A stretch of 64,000 bases of DNA from Deltaproteobacteria bacterium (GTDB taxonomy: Bacteria > Desulfobacterota > Deferrisomatia > Deferrisomatales > JACRMM01), in the NCBI GenBank assembly GCA_016214985.1, contig JACRMM010000028.1:124001-188000 (forward strand). Direction: 5' to 3'. The position numbers and the translations under genes were made by a program. The notes below the pieces were generated by a model. It made no database searches. It had not been told where the DNA came from and was given only the letters and a program-made list of their open reading frames with translations. Of the stretch, positions 1 to 8,124 are shown piece by piece (positions within the stretch are counted from its first letter, which is position 1; every line of letters begins with the position of its first letter).

Positions 1-1
1 C

Positions 2-400
2 TGCCTCGTCGTTCCGCGCGGGCACGCCTGGGCGGACCGGAAGTCAGTAGCGCTCGCCGACCTTCCCGGAGCTCCCTTCATCGTCCGGGAGCCTGGCTCC
101 GGAACCGCCAAGACCGTCGCCGAAGCGCTGACCGCAGCCGGGGTGAACACCGGCGGGCTGCGGATCCGGGCGCACATGGGCAGCAACGAGGCCGTCAAGG
201 CCGCGGTGATGGCCGGGCTCGGTCTCTCCTTCCTCTCCGAGGCGGCGGTCCGGCGCGAGGTGGAACGCGGGGACCTCGCGATCGTGCCCGTCGAGGGGCT
301 CCGGATCTCGCGGAGGTTCCACCTCGTCCGGCGGACGGGCCGCGAGCTCTCCCCGGCGGCAACCGCCTTCTGGGACTTCATGGTCATCACCTACGGATGA
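2..400 (+). CDS. LysR-type regulator, effector-binding domain (3' part only)
   Basis: The reading frame is open from the window edge to a TGA, giving 132 residues of the C-terminal part of a LysR-family transcription regulator. The segments REPGSGTAKTVAEAL, GSNEAVKAAVMAGLGLSFLS and RRFHLVRRTGRELSPAATAF match the second half of the LysR substrate-binding fold, where the effector pocket lies. The DNA-binding N-terminus is outside the window, so the regulated genes cannot be told. It resembles the LysR protein at 27078-28013 (EAIKQAVMAGLGYSYFSG), but this is general family similarity. Confidence 0.8.
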   Translation, partial: CLVVPRGHAWADRKSVALADLPGAPFIVREPGSGTAKTVAEALTAAGVNTGGLRIRAHMGSNEAVKAAVMAGLGLSFLSEAAVRREVERGDLAIVPVEGLRISRRFHLVRRTGRELSPAATAFWDFMVITYG

Positions 401-555
401 CGGGTCTGGGCTCCGGGGCCATGGGGAGGCGCCGGGCGCCGCTGGCGCTGCGGTTCCCCTTGGTACATCCTGAACTTGCGGCACACTTCCCGAGGGTCTC
501 TCCCTCACGGGCGGGAAGGCCCGGGAGATCGTGCTCGAGAGGGACAGGAGCAGCC

Positions 556-906
556 GTGAAACCGAGAGAGAACAAATCGATCATGCTGATCAGCCTGACC
601 GCCCTCGCCGGCTGCTTGGGGCTGGGAGCGCCGTCTCAGGCTGGTTCTCCCGCATACCCCGTCGCCGTCGCGAGAGCCGGCACGTGGAGCGCCCGCACCG
701 AGGCGCAGGGCCGGGTTCGGGCCTCCCGCAGGATGTAATCTCCGCGCCCTTTGCCCTTCGGGCGCGGGCGGTGCGGGTGCGGCTCGGAGAGTCGGTCAGG
801 GCCGGCGCGGTCCTTGCTGATGTCGAGGCTCCGGTGTTTCAGGCGCTCTTCGAGGAGCACACCCAGGCCGGCCGCCAAGCATCCCTCGCCGGGGAGCGGG
901 TCCGGG
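556..906 (+). pseudogene. Decayed RND efflux adaptor (HlyD/CusB-like), N-terminal remnant
   Basis: A GTG start at 556 opens a signal-peptide-like segment (LISLTALAGCLGLGAPSQAG) followed by YPVAVARAGTWSARTEAQGR, the usual beginning of a periplasmic adaptor. The frame stops at 736-738. The adaptor sequence continues in another frame as VISAPFALRARAVRVRLGES, VRAGAVLADVEAPVFQALF, so one base was gained or lost near 735. The lipoyl and hairpin start is present, but the rest of the adaptor is missing, and at about 900 the sequence runs directly into a TolC-type C-terminus. I read this as a gene broken by a frameshift and a large deletion. Confidence 0.7.
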
Positions 907-1437
907 GCGCCGAGCGCCGCCGTGTTGGGCCAGTTCCCGGGCGTGGAGGCGAAGGTCCGGGGGGCTCGGGGCACCGACCGCGTGCGCACGCTCGGCGTTT
1001 CCATCGGCCTCCGGCTCCCCTTCTTCGACCGGAACCGGGGTGCCATCGCGGTGGAGGAGGCAACCCGGGAGCGGCTCCGCCTGGAGTACCGGGCTCGGCT
1101 CGCGAGAGCGGAGGGCGACGTGCACCGGCTCTGGACGGAGGATCGGCTCGCCCAGGCCGATCTGCGGAAGCTCCGGGAAGGGCTGCCGGAGCTCGAGTCG
1201 GCGGCTTGGGACGCCGATCGCGCCTATGACAGCCAGGACCTCACGGGTCCGGTCCGCCTCGGCACGGTAGATGCCTACCTGCGCTCGGCGTACGACGCAG
1301 AGGATCGAACCCAGGGTGTCCTCGAGACGTGCGTCGCCCTCCAGACGGTTCTCGGGCCGCCCCCTGGGCTGTCGTTGCGGGCGCTGCGTTCTGCCCAAGG
1401 GAGAGGAGCCGGCGCAGAGCGCTCCAGGGCGCCGTAG
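907..1437 (+). pseudogene. Decayed TolC-family outer-membrane efflux protein, C-terminal remnant
   Basis: This frame carries RTLGVSIGLRLPFFDRNRGA followed by EEATRERLRLEYRARLARAE and a long helical stretch ending near TCVALQTVLG. The pattern is that of the second half of TolC/CusC-type channel proteins: a strand pair, then coiled helices. No start codon or N-terminal half is present, and the upstream sequence is the adaptor remnant in a different frame. A deletion that fused the adaptor start to the TolC end explains both fragments. The frame ends in TAG at 1435-1437. Intact TolC proteins occur at 42.4 and 43.8 kb. Confidence 0.7.
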
Positions 1438-1473
1438 GGGCACGAACGTTGCGATGGATCCCGGAGGGAAGAA

Positions 1474-1505
1474 GGCGTTGTCGAGGGTTGGCCCTCGACA
1501 ACGCC
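1474..1505. terminator. Bidirectional hairpin terminator
   Basis: A perfect 14-bp inverted repeat (GGCGTTGTCGAGGG with its complement) surrounds a 4-base TTGG loop. It lies between the convergent TolC remnant and the end of the 1518-3146 gene. No clear T tract follows on the plus strand; a CTTCTTCC pyrimidine run follows on the minus strand. It probably ends the minus-strand transcript. Confidence 0.65.
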
Positions 1506-1517
1506 CTGCGGTCGATC

Positions 1518-3146
1518 TCAGTTGGCGAGGATTCCCCACGCCTCCGGCTGGGACAGGGACACCATCATGGCAGTCCTCTGGGCAGCCGTCAGGCCAGTCA
1601 TGTTTGCCATGAGGTCAGCTCGGCGCGCGCGGTCCCGGTCCTGGATCTGAGCCAGGGTCGCGAGCGGCATGGGAGACGCGGCACCGGCCACGGCCTGCAG
1701 GTTGATGAACTTGACGAGCATCAGGTCGTATTGGAGCTCGAGCATCGACTTGTACGGCTCGGCGAACTGGGAGAAGTCCGGAGGCGCAGGCGGCGCGAAC
1801 GATGCGGTGAGCTGCGCCTGCAGGGTCGCGGTGCTAGGCGTGTACGTCATCGAAACCGTCGGGGTCACGAAATTCGCCCCGGCCACCATCATCACCGGCC
1901 AGTCCTGGGGGGCAGCCCCAGGAGTGTAGACCATCATCCCGATCCCCCTGTTCTGGAGCGTCTGCGTGGTCATTCCGCCCATCATGCCCCCCATGCCCAT
2001 CATCCGCGATGCCATCGTGGAGAGCATGCCGGAGATGACCGTGGAGGACGCGGTCGTGCCCCCGACGAAGCCCTGCTGGAAGGCGCTCGTCATGGCAGCG
2101 GCCATCGCGGCCTCGGCCGCCTGAATCTGGGCGTCGGTCGGAAAAGCGGTCGGCGACGCGTACATCTCCTCGAAGTGCTCCTGCGCGTTGGTCATGGCGA
2201 CGCTGAGAGACGCAGACGTGGACGCCAGCTGCTGAACCTGGGCCGAAGGCGCACCAAGAGCCGTCATGGCGTCGTTGTAGCGCCTCTGCTGCTCCATGAA
2301 CTGCCCGAGCTGTGCCCCCGAACGCAACGCCGACCCCATCGCTGTGAAAACGGCGGGGTTGTCCATGGTCGCGCTCACCCCGTGAGCCGCGCTGCCGGCC
2401 TCATCGAACGCGGTCTGCATGACGCCCGGCGCCAACCCGGCGTCCCCTCCGGCATTGATCATGTCGTCCATGAAGTTCGCCATGGCATCGCCTCGCAGGT
2501 TTGCCGCCGCCTGGTCACCCGCGGCGGTCCCGTTCGCGGTCCGCACGGCCTGTTGGAACCCCGCAGCGATCTCCCGCAGGTGCCGGAGCATGGCGCTTCG
2601 TACGGCTGTCACCTGGGCGGCGCTCGCCCCGCCGGAGCCGATGAGAAAGGACTCGAACGCCGAGCCGGCAGCCGCTGCCATGGGGCCGAAGCGGACGGCG
2701 TCTGCGTCGCTCATGGCGCCGGAGCGCACCATGACGAGCGCTGCCATGGCCTGAGCCGGAACGGAGGCGGTACTGCCGGGCTGGGCGAGAGATCCGAGCA
2801 TGGCCTTCGCCTGCTTGTCGGTGACCTCGCTCACGCCCATGTTCACGGTGCCGCTCGGGTCGGGCGCCGGGACCATCCCCTCCCGCAGGACATGGTCCGA
2901 GGCGTCCAGAATCTGCACCATGAGCAGGGTCGCGGTGTCCGAGGTGGGCACGCCCGTGAACGAGAAGTCGACCTTCCCGTTCGCGTCGGACGTGACGGCC
3001 ATCGACTTGACCTGGGTGAGTGTGCCCGTGGAAGACACGGTGGAGAGGCGCACCGTGAGAGGCGCATTGGCCGGCAGGGCGAGGGCCTGGGTAGCGAACG
3101 AGGCCAGGAGCGCCGCGACGGCGATGGCGAGTCTTCGGATGTTCAT
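1518..3146 (-). CDS. Exported protein of unknown function, 542 aa, Ala/Met-rich
   Basis: The protein opens with a clear Sec signal peptide (MNIRRLAIAVAALLASFATQALA). It continues with a short beta-rich part containing GKVDFSFTGVPTSDTATLLM, reminiscent of carboxypeptidase-regulatory/Ig-like surface folds, and then about 400 residues of Ala- and Met-rich helices (for example MASRMMGMGGMMGGMTTQ). I recognise no family. It begins 18 bp after a 49-aa Gly-rich lipoprotein gene, and both follow a sigma-54 promoter at 3396-3410. The helical, surface-exposed composition suggests an envelope or metal-binding role, but no catalytic motif is visible. Confidence 0.8.
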   Translation of the reverse strand: MNIRRLAIAVAALLASFATQALALPANAPLTVRLSTVSSTGTLTQVKSMAVTSDANGKVDFSFTGVPTSDTATLLMVQILDASDHVLREGMVPAPDPSGTVNMGVSEVTDKQAKAMLGSLAQPGSTASVPAQAMAALVMVRSGAMSDADAVRFGPMAAAAGSAFESFLIGSGGASAAQVTAVRSAMLRHLREIAAGFQQAVRTANGTAAGDQAAANLRGDAMANFMDDMINAGGDAGLAPGVMQTAFDEAGSAAHGVSATMDNPAVFTAMGSALRSGAQLGQFMEQQRRYNDAMTALGAPSAQVQQLASTSASLSVAMTNAQEHFEEMYASPTAFPTDAQIQAAEAAMAAAMTSAFQQGFVGGTTASSTVISGMLSTMASRMMGMGGMMGGMTTQTLQNRGIGMMVYTPGAAPQDWPVMMVAGANFVTPTVSMTYTPSTATLQAQLTASFAPPAPPDFSQFAEPYKSMLELQYDLMLVKFINLQAVAGAASPMPLATLAQIQDRDRARRADLMANMTGLTAAQRTAMMVSLSQPEAWGILAN

Positions 3147-3163
3147 CGTTTCCTCCTCTCTGC

Positions 3164-3313
3164 CTACTTGGCGGTGCCGGAGAGTGTCCCACTGCCCGTC
3201 CCACCTCCACCTCCACCTCCACCACCGCTACCCCCTCCTCCGCAGCCGGCCGCCGCGGCTACCCACGAAGCCAGCACGATCGACAAGACGATTCGGATCC
3301 ATTTGCGGTTCAT
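3164..3313 (-). CDS. Small Gly-rich lipoprotein, 49 aa
   Basis: From the ATG at 3313, preceded by GAGGAGGTG, the product is a 49-residue prolipoprotein. A basic start and hydrophobic core end in the lipobox AAAGC, followed by a run of glycines and a short tail. Frames that extend further upstream lack a ribosome-binding site and are out of character. It is the first gene of a two-gene unit with the 542-aa exported protein. The mature chain is almost only Gly and Ser, so it may be a surface linker or a remnant of a larger lipoprotein. Confidence 0.6.
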   Translation of the reverse strand: MNRKWIRIVLSIVLASWVAAAAGCGGGGSGGGGGGGGGTGSGTLSGTAK

Positions 3314-3395
3314 CGCTTCACCTCCTCGGTTACGGGCGCACGCCCGTTCGCCCACAGTTCTCGTCTTGGAAACCCTAAGACTCCCGGGCGTGTTT

Positions 3396-3410
3396 GCAAG
3401 CCGCGCACCA
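3396..3410 (-). promoter_or_regulatory. Sigma-54 promoter for the 3313/3146 unit
   Basis: Read on the minus strand, TGGTGCGCGGCTTGCA has GG and GC separated by exactly 10 bases and a TTGCA -12 box. It lies about 85 bp upstream of the lipoprotein start. It faces away from the sigma-54 promoter at 3693, with a TGCAC-box cluster in between. Confidence 0.6.
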
Positions 3411-3569
3411 TGTGGGAACAACGACGGCGCTCGGTTTGGCTGGGCCCTCCGCGGGCGGGAGCAGCACGAGGATCGGGTGACCGAGAGGACGATAAACAAG
3501 GAGCGAATTCAGAGGCTTACGTTCTTTCGCTTCGTGCGGCGGGATCGAGGCGCCGGTGGTACGGGGCGG

Positions 3570-3619
3570 GTGCATCTCGTTGCACCGATTGCACCGCCCC
3601 TGCACAACCCGGCTGCACC
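3570..3619. promoter_or_regulatory. Cluster of TGCAC boxes, probable enhancer site
   Basis: Five TGCA(C/T) boxes start at 3571, 3581, 3590, 3601 and 3614, with spacings near one helical turn. The first pair forms GTGCA-N6-TGCAC. The cluster lies 75-120 bp upstream of the plus-strand sigma-54 promoter at 3693 and about 160 bp upstream of the minus-strand one at 3410. That is the usual position of an NtrC-type activator site. The regulator at 6178 is the nearest candidate (inference). Confidence 0.5.
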
Positions 3620-3692
3620 AACATGCCCGCACCAGCGCCGAATGGCGCCTTCTTCCTGGAAGAAGATGCCCGCGCGGGAGCTCTTTCGTGGC

Positions 3693-3708
3693 TGGCACGT
3701 CCCTTGCG
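3693..3708 (+). promoter_or_regulatory. Sigma-54 promoter for the 3758 gene
   Basis: TGGCAC-GTCCC-TTGC is a full match to the -24/-12 consensus with the required GG-N10-GC spacing. It lies about 50 bp upstream of the ATG at 3758, and the ribosome-binding site GGAAAGGA lies between. Confidence 0.85.
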
Positions 3709-3757
3709 TTGACGCTCGCACAACCCAGTCCCCCCTCCAGGAAGGAAAGGACACCTC

Positions 3758-4069
3758 ATGAAAGCGAAGCTCACCGTAGTGCTCCTGGCCGGAACCGCCC
3801 TCGCCGCCTCCGGCCTCGTCCAGGTCGCCTCGGCCCGGATGGGAGGTCACGCCGGCGCCGCCGCCCAAGGGCCCTCCGCCGCGATGACCGCCCCGATGGG
3901 AGCCGGAACGTCCCACATGGGCGGAACCCACGCCCCCGGCACTCCGCCGACGGGCATGACCGGCGTGACGGGCATGACCGGCATGGGCGGAGCCCACACC
4001 CCCGGCACTCCGCCGACCGACATGCCCCACGCAGGAGGGATGTACACCCCGGCTCCGACCACCCCGTAA
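3758..4069 (+). CDS. Small exported Met/Gly/Thr/Pro-rich protein, 103 aa
   Basis: The ATG follows GGAAAGGACACCTC. A Sec signal peptide (MKAKLTVVLLAGTALAASGL) ends near VASA. The mature chain is built from Gly, Met, Thr, His and Pro and contains a repeated unit with APGTPPTGM and TPGTPPTDM, separated by short GMTG repeats. Met- and His-rich periplasmic chains of this sort often bind copper or silver, but that is inference from composition. The gene stands alone behind a near-perfect sigma-54 promoter and is followed by a strong hairpin. Confidence 0.75.
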   Translation: MKAKLTVVLLAGTALAASGLVQVASARMGGHAGAAAQGPSAAMTAPMGAGTSHMGGTHAPGTPPTGMTGVTGMTGMGGAHTPGTPPTDMPHAGGMYTPAPTTP

Positions 4070-4102
4070 GACGGGACTCCGCCCGGGCCTGACCCGGAAG
4101 CG

Positions 4103-4125
4103 CGCCGAGGCCGCCGGCCTCGGCG
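4103..4125 (+). terminator. Hairpin terminator after the 3758 gene
   Basis: CGCCGAGGCC and its exact complement flank a GCC loop, starting 34 bp after the stop codon and followed by TTGCCTT. Confidence 0.6.
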
Positions 4126-4211
4126 TTGCCTTGCCGGCACCTGCCACTGCAGAACGATCTCCACACCGATCCCGCAGTTCGGGCCGGATCGATACTTCCA
4201 GGAGCATACCC

Positions 4212-4724
4212 ATGCAAAGAAAGACAACTCTCGTCACCGCCACCCTTCTCTCAGGGATCCTACTGGGAGCTCCCGCGACGGGGCTCGCCTGCGGATCCTC
4301 GCAAGCCTACGACGTAGACGATTACCGCGGGGCCCCCCTCAGAGGCGGGCGCGGGACGGTCTTGGGCGCCCTCTTCGGCGGCATCGTCGGAAGCCACATC
4401 GGTGGCTACCGGCACCCCGGAGGACTCATCGCCGGGACCCTCCTCGGTGCGGTCGTGGGCCACGAAATCGGTGCGTCGCTCGAGGATGCGGACAACCTTC
4501 GCGCCCAAGAGGTCCTCGAGCGCAACCGGATCGGCGAAGCCTCCGCCTGGGTGAACCCGGACACTGACGCCCGCATCGTCGTCACCCCGACCCGAACGGT
4601 TCGCGCCGCGACCGATGGGTACTGTCGAGAGTACACCGCGGAGGTCAGGGTCGGAGGCGAGGCACAAGAGGCCTACGGGACAGCGTGCCGGCAGCCGGAC
4701 GGATCGTGGCAGATCGTCAATTGA
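4212..4724 (+). CDS. Glycine-zipper 2TM surface-antigen-like envelope protein, 170 aa
   Basis: The ATG at 4212 gives a signal peptide (QRKTTLVTATLLSGILLGAP) and a cleaved chain whose centre is a glycine zipper: TVLGALFGGIVGSHIGG and GGLIAGTLLGAVVGHEIGAS. The C-terminal part holds YCREYTAEVRVGGEAQEAYG and TACRQPDGSWQIV, the ending seen in 17-kDa surface-antigen (Rick_17kDa_Anti) type outer-membrane lipoproteins. No lipobox Cys at a typical site is obvious; a Cys occurs at LACGSS. It probably packs into or against the envelope. It has no obvious operon partner; the kinase gene starts about 45 bp later. Confidence 0.8.
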   Translation: MQRKTTLVTATLLSGILLGAPATGLACGSSQAYDVDDYRGAPLRGGRGTVLGALFGGIVGSHIGGYRHPGGLIAGTLLGAVVGHEIGASLEDADNLRAQEVLERNRIGEASAWVNPDTDARIVVTPTRTVRAATDGYCREYTAEVRVGGEAQEAYGTACRQPDGSWQIVN

Positions 4725-4769
4725 TAGCCATCTCGCTGCCTTCTCTCGTGGAAGGGACTCGGTGATCTC

Positions 4770-6176
4770 GTGGACGGCGCCGCCGCGCGGCTCGGCCGTG
4801 GTCGGGGGAGAACGACGCCGGTTGCGTTCGAGCGCCCGCGGGATGATGCTGAGGGCGTGAACGCCTTCTTCTCCTGGCCCCGTACCCGAGCGCGACGCGA
4901 GGCGCGAACCCCCCCGCCCGGTCCAGGCCGCCCGCTGTCACTCACCGTGGCCGTTCGAGCGTTCCTCGCCGTGGCGCTCGCCCTCTCGTCGGCAGGAATC
5001 CTCTTCGCCACGTGGCAGAGCCTCACCACGGCACGCGAGCTCGGGGACCGGGCCCTCGAGAGCGCCGCGCGCGCCCTCTCCGCCTCGGTGGAGAACGCGC
5101 TGCGGGCCGGAAAGAGCGAAGCCGAGGTGCGGAGCATCCTGTCGGACCGAGTCGTCGCCTACGCGCTCATCGCCGGCGCCGACGGCACGATCCGCTTCCA
5201 CGTGAACCGGGAACTGGTCGGCACGCGCCTGCCCGCAACGGGACCGAATTCCTGGGACCGCCCGGAGCACCCGGTGGGCCGGAAAGTCACCCTCGGAGTG
5301 GGGACCCCAGCGTATCAGTACGACTACCCCCTTCGCGGCCCGGACGGCTCTTCGGAGATGCTTCGGATCGTGCTGCACCTGGGAGCCGTGGATCGCCTCG
5401 GCGCCCAGTCCCGGCGCCTGTGGCTCATCGTCGGGGGGGTTCTGAGTCTGCTGGCCGCGGCGGGATTGGCCCTTGATCGGATGCTGACCCGCCTCGTGGC
5501 CCTGCGCGATCGGATGGATCGCCAGGAACGCCTCTCCCTCGTCGGGCAGTTGACCGCCACGCTCGCCCACGAGATTCGTAACGCCCTCTGGGGCGTGAAG
5601 GGGTACGCCCAGTGGCTCGACGAGAAGCTGCCGGCCCAGAGCCCCGGGAAGGCGGACGTCGCCTCGATCCTCCAGGGGACGGGCCGCATCGAGAGCCTCG
5701 TCGACGGCCTGCTACGCTACGCGCGCGACGAGGCCTACCGGATCGAGGCGGTGCGGCTCGCCCCGCTGGTAGACGAGGCGGTGTCGACGGCCGCGTCCGG
5801 CTGGGCCGGGACGCTCGCGGTGGATGTGGCCGAGACAGCGGCCGCCTGGGCCGACCGGGAGAAGCTTCTCCGCGTGCTCGTCAACGGCATTCGAAACGCG
5901 CTCCAAGCCATGGGCGGCGAAGGGCGCCTGACGATCACGGGGGCGTCGACAGGAGGGACCGCGTGGATCCGCCTGGAGGACACAGGCGCCGGCTTCCCGC
6001 CCGAGGCGGCGGCGAAGATCTTCACACCCTTCTACACGACGAAGACCGACGGAACCGGCCTCGGGCTCGCCTACTCGCGCAAGGTACTCGAGGGGATGAA
6101 AGGGATGATTCAGCTCGACAACGGTGCTCGAGGCGCGGTCTTGACCCTCCGGCTTCCCAGGGCAAAGGACGGCTGA
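4770..6176 (+). CDS. Membrane sensor histidine kinase, NtrB/ZraS type
   Basis: The N-terminus has a transmembrane segment (LTVAVRAFLAVALALSSAGI), then a periplasmic sensory domain of about 150 residues (DGTIRFHVNRELVGTRLP), and a second transmembrane segment (LWLIVGGVLSLLAAAGLALD). The kinase core shows the H box LTATLAHEIRNALWGVKGYA, the N box NGIRNALQAM, and G boxes EDTGAGFPPEAAAKIF and TDGTGLGLAYSRKVLEG. It should phosphorylate the NtrC-type regulator whose ATG lies 1 bp after its stop. The GTG at 4770 is used here; GTG 4857 (VNAFFSWPRT) is an equally plausible start because the first 29 residues look unstructured. Confidence 0.9.
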   Translation: MDGAAARLGRGRGRTTPVAFERPRDDAEGVNAFFSWPRTRARREARTPPPGPGRPLSLTVAVRAFLAVALALSSAGILFATWQSLTTARELGDRALESAARALSASVENALRAGKSEAEVRSILSDRVVAYALIAGADGTIRFHVNRELVGTRLPATGPNSWDRPEHPVGRKVTLGVGTPAYQYDYPLRGPDGSSEMLRIVLHLGAVDRLGAQSRRLWLIVGGVLSLLAAAGLALDRMLTRLVALRDRMDRQERLSLVGQLTATLAHEIRNALWGVKGYAQWLDEKLPAQSPGKADVASILQGTGRIESLVDGLLRYARDEAYRIEAVRLAPLVDEAVSTAASGWAGTLAVDVAETAAAWADREKLLRVLVNGIRNALQAMGGEGRLTITGASTGGTAWIRLEDTGAGFPPEAAAKIFTPFYTTKTDGTGLGLAYSRKVLEGMKGMIQLDNGARGAVLTLRLPRAKDG

Positions 6177-6177
6177 C

Positions 6178-7506
6178 ATGGGCAGACTCGTGCTGGTCGT
6201 GGACGACGACGCCCTGGTGCGCTCGCTCATGGTCGGAATCCTCCGCCAGGAGGGCCACCAGGTGGACGAGGCTCAAAACGGCCGGGACGCCCTGGCCCGC
6301 ATCGCTGCCGCAGGCTACGACCTCGTCCTGACCGACCTGAAGATGCCCGACCTGTCCGGGTTGGAGCTTCTCCAGCAGGGTCGCCGCCTTCGGCCCGAGG
6401 CGCGCTGGATCCTCATCACGGCCTTTGGCTCGATCCCCAACGCGGTCGAGGCGATGAAGGCCGGAGCCTCCGACTACCTGACGAAGCCCCTGAAGAGCCC
6501 CGACGAGCTCCGTCGGGTGGTCGGCCGCGTGCTGCGCGAGGTGGACGCCGAGTCGCGGATCGCGCTCCTCTCCGAGGAGCTCGGGCGCCAGTTCCCTCCG
6601 CTGGAGACGATCTTCCTCGGGGAGACGATGCAGGCGGTCCGAGTCCTGGTCCAAGAGGTCGCCCCCACGCCGGCCACCGTGCTCCTCACTGGCGCGAGCG
6701 GCACCGGGAAGGAGCTCGTGGCGCGCGTCATCCACGAGCTCAGCCCGCGCAAGGACAAGCCCTTTGTCGCCGTGCACTGCGCGGCCCTGGCGGAATCGGT
6801 GTTGGAGAGCGAGCTCTTCGGGCACGAGAAGGGGTCCTTCACCGGCGCCACCGGTACCCGAAAGGGCCGCTTCGAGCTGGCGGACGGCGGGACCCTCCTT
6901 CTGGACGAGATCGGAGAGATCGCTCCGAGCGTCCAGGTCAAGCTCTTGCGAGTCCTCCAAGAGCGGCAGTTCGAGAGGGTCGGTGGGAACCGCCCACTGT
7001 CCGTGGACGTCCGGGTCATCGCGGCCACGAACCGCGACCTCAAGGCCGAGATCGCGGCCGGCCGCTTCCGCGAAGACCTCTTCTACCGGCTCCACGTATT
7101 CCCGATCGCCCTTCCCGGGCTGGCCGACCGGCCGGACGCCATCGAGCCCCTCGCGGAGCACCTGGCCCGAAAGGCCTCGGTCGCGCTCGGCAGGCCGCTG
7201 CCGCGCTTCACGCCAGACGCGCTGGACGCTCTGCGGGGATACTCGTGGCCGGGAAACGTCCGCGAGCTCCAGAACGTCGTCGAACGGGCCGTCATCCTCT
7301 CCGCGGGCGAGATCGAGCCGCGGCACCTCAGCCTGGAGCCGTGTCTCCGAGATCCCTTGGGCGGCGAAGACCAGGACAAGGCACGGGAACGGCAGGCCAT
7401 CGAGAAGGCGCTCGCCCAGGTGCGGGGGCACCGCGAACGTGCCGCCGCGCTCCTGGGCATCAGCCGGCGAACGTTACAGTATCGGATCAAAGAGTATGGA
7501 CTCTGA
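6178..7506 (+). CDS. NtrC-family sigma-54-dependent response regulator
   Basis: The 442 residues follow the standard order. A receiver domain has the acidic pair near residues 9-11, the phosphoacceptor Asp53 in LTDLKMP, and a Lys in YLTKPL. The AAA+ domain has Walker A GASGTGKE, the sigma-54 contact loop GSFTGA (Ser instead of the usual Ala), Walker B LLLDEIGE and an arginine-finger region FREDLFYRLHVFPI. The C-terminal Fis-type helix-turn-helix is RERAAALLGISRRTLQYRI. It partners with the kinase just upstream. Its targets are unknown; the TGCAC cluster at 3570 and its two sigma-54 promoters are the nearest candidates. Confidence 0.95.
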   Translation: MGRLVLVVDDDALVRSLMVGILRQEGHQVDEAQNGRDALARIAAAGYDLVLTDLKMPDLSGLELLQQGRRLRPEARWILITAFGSIPNAVEAMKAGASDYLTKPLKSPDELRRVVGRVLREVDAESRIALLSEELGRQFPPLETIFLGETMQAVRVLVQEVAPTPATVLLTGASGTGKELVARVIHELSPRKDKPFVAVHCAALAESVLESELFGHEKGSFTGATGTRKGRFELADGGTLLLDEIGEIAPSVQVKLLRVLQERQFERVGGNRPLSVDVRVIAATNRDLKAEIAAGRFREDLFYRLHVFPIALPGLADRPDAIEPLAEHLARKASVALGRPLPRFTPDALDALRGYSWPGNVRELQNVVERAVILSAGEIEPRHLSLEPCLRDPLGGEDQDKARERQAIEKALAQVRGHRERAAALLGISRRTLQYRIKEYGL

Positions 7507-8068
7507 TATCCGAGGTTGCGTTCTCCGAAGGGCCGCCGCGATCGCGCTCTGGCTGTGGGCCGCCGCCTTCGCCCTGTGGCCCTCAGCCCCGGGGTGGGCA
7601 GCCGACTCGGCGGATCTCTTCACGACCGCCGGAATCCGCTATCCGGGCGGCTTCGACCGGAACACCGTGGGGGAGGTCCGCGGGCAGGTCGGTCCTCTCA
7701 CCGTACCCGAGGAGGGCCCGGTCCGCTTTCCCTTGGAGTCGAACCGGGACGTCTACACCGTCCTGGCGGTTCCCCGCTGGTACTGGACCGACCTCAAGGT
7801 CGACCTTCCCGAAGGGGCGGAGGTCGTGGTGCGAGGATCCAAGACCGTGGGAACCGACGGGAACCTGTACATCGTCGCCCAGGAGCTGCGCGTGGTCTCC
7901 ACGGGAAGGCTCGTGACGTTGCGAGACCGCGGCGGCGCCCCGCTCTGGACCGGGACCCGATCGCCGGGCGGGGGCATGCAGCCCGGAGGCGGTCAGGGCG
8001 GCATGGCGGGGCCCATGCGGCCCATGGGCGGCATGGGAGGCGGAATGCACGGGGGAGGGCACCGGTAA
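7496..8068 (+). CDS. Exported protein with possible OB-like domain, 190 aa
   Basis: The ATG at 7496 overlaps the end of the regulator gene by 11 bp, so it is translationally linked. A signal peptide (ALWLWAAAFALWPSAPGWAA) is followed by a beta-rich domain with VGEVRGQVGPLTVPEEG, YTVLAVPRWYWTDLKVDLPE and EVVVRGSKTVGTDGNLYIVA, suggestive of an OB-type fold such as in periplasmic stress proteins. The tail is Gly/Met/His-rich (MGGMGGGMHGGGHR) and could bind metal. Its place directly after a two-component pair suggests an output or sensing role. No family is recognised with certainty. Confidence 0.75.
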   Translation: MDSDIRGCVLRRAAAIALWLWAAAFALWPSAPGWAADSADLFTTAGIRYPGGFDRNTVGEVRGQVGPLTVPEEGPVRFPLESNRDVYTVLAVPRWYWTDLKVDLPEGAEVVVRGSKTVGTDGNLYIVAQELRVVSTGRLVTLRDRGGAPLWTGTRSPGGGMQPGGGQGGMAGPMRPMGGMGGGMHGGGHR

Positions 8069-8124
8069 GCCGACTCTCCGATGGAACGGGAAACCAACTT
8101 TGCTCTTTCGAAAAGGATCCTGCG

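Noticed and set aside
1329..3761. 810-codon open frame opposite the 1518-3146 gene
   Set aside because: It is the GC-rich antisense shadow of the exported-protein gene; it has an Arg/His-rich composition, no motif and no ribosome-binding site.
4136..4151. Sigma-54 promoter upstream of the 4212 gene
   Set aside because: GGCACCTGCCACTGC has the wrong spacing (N11) and a weak -12 box.
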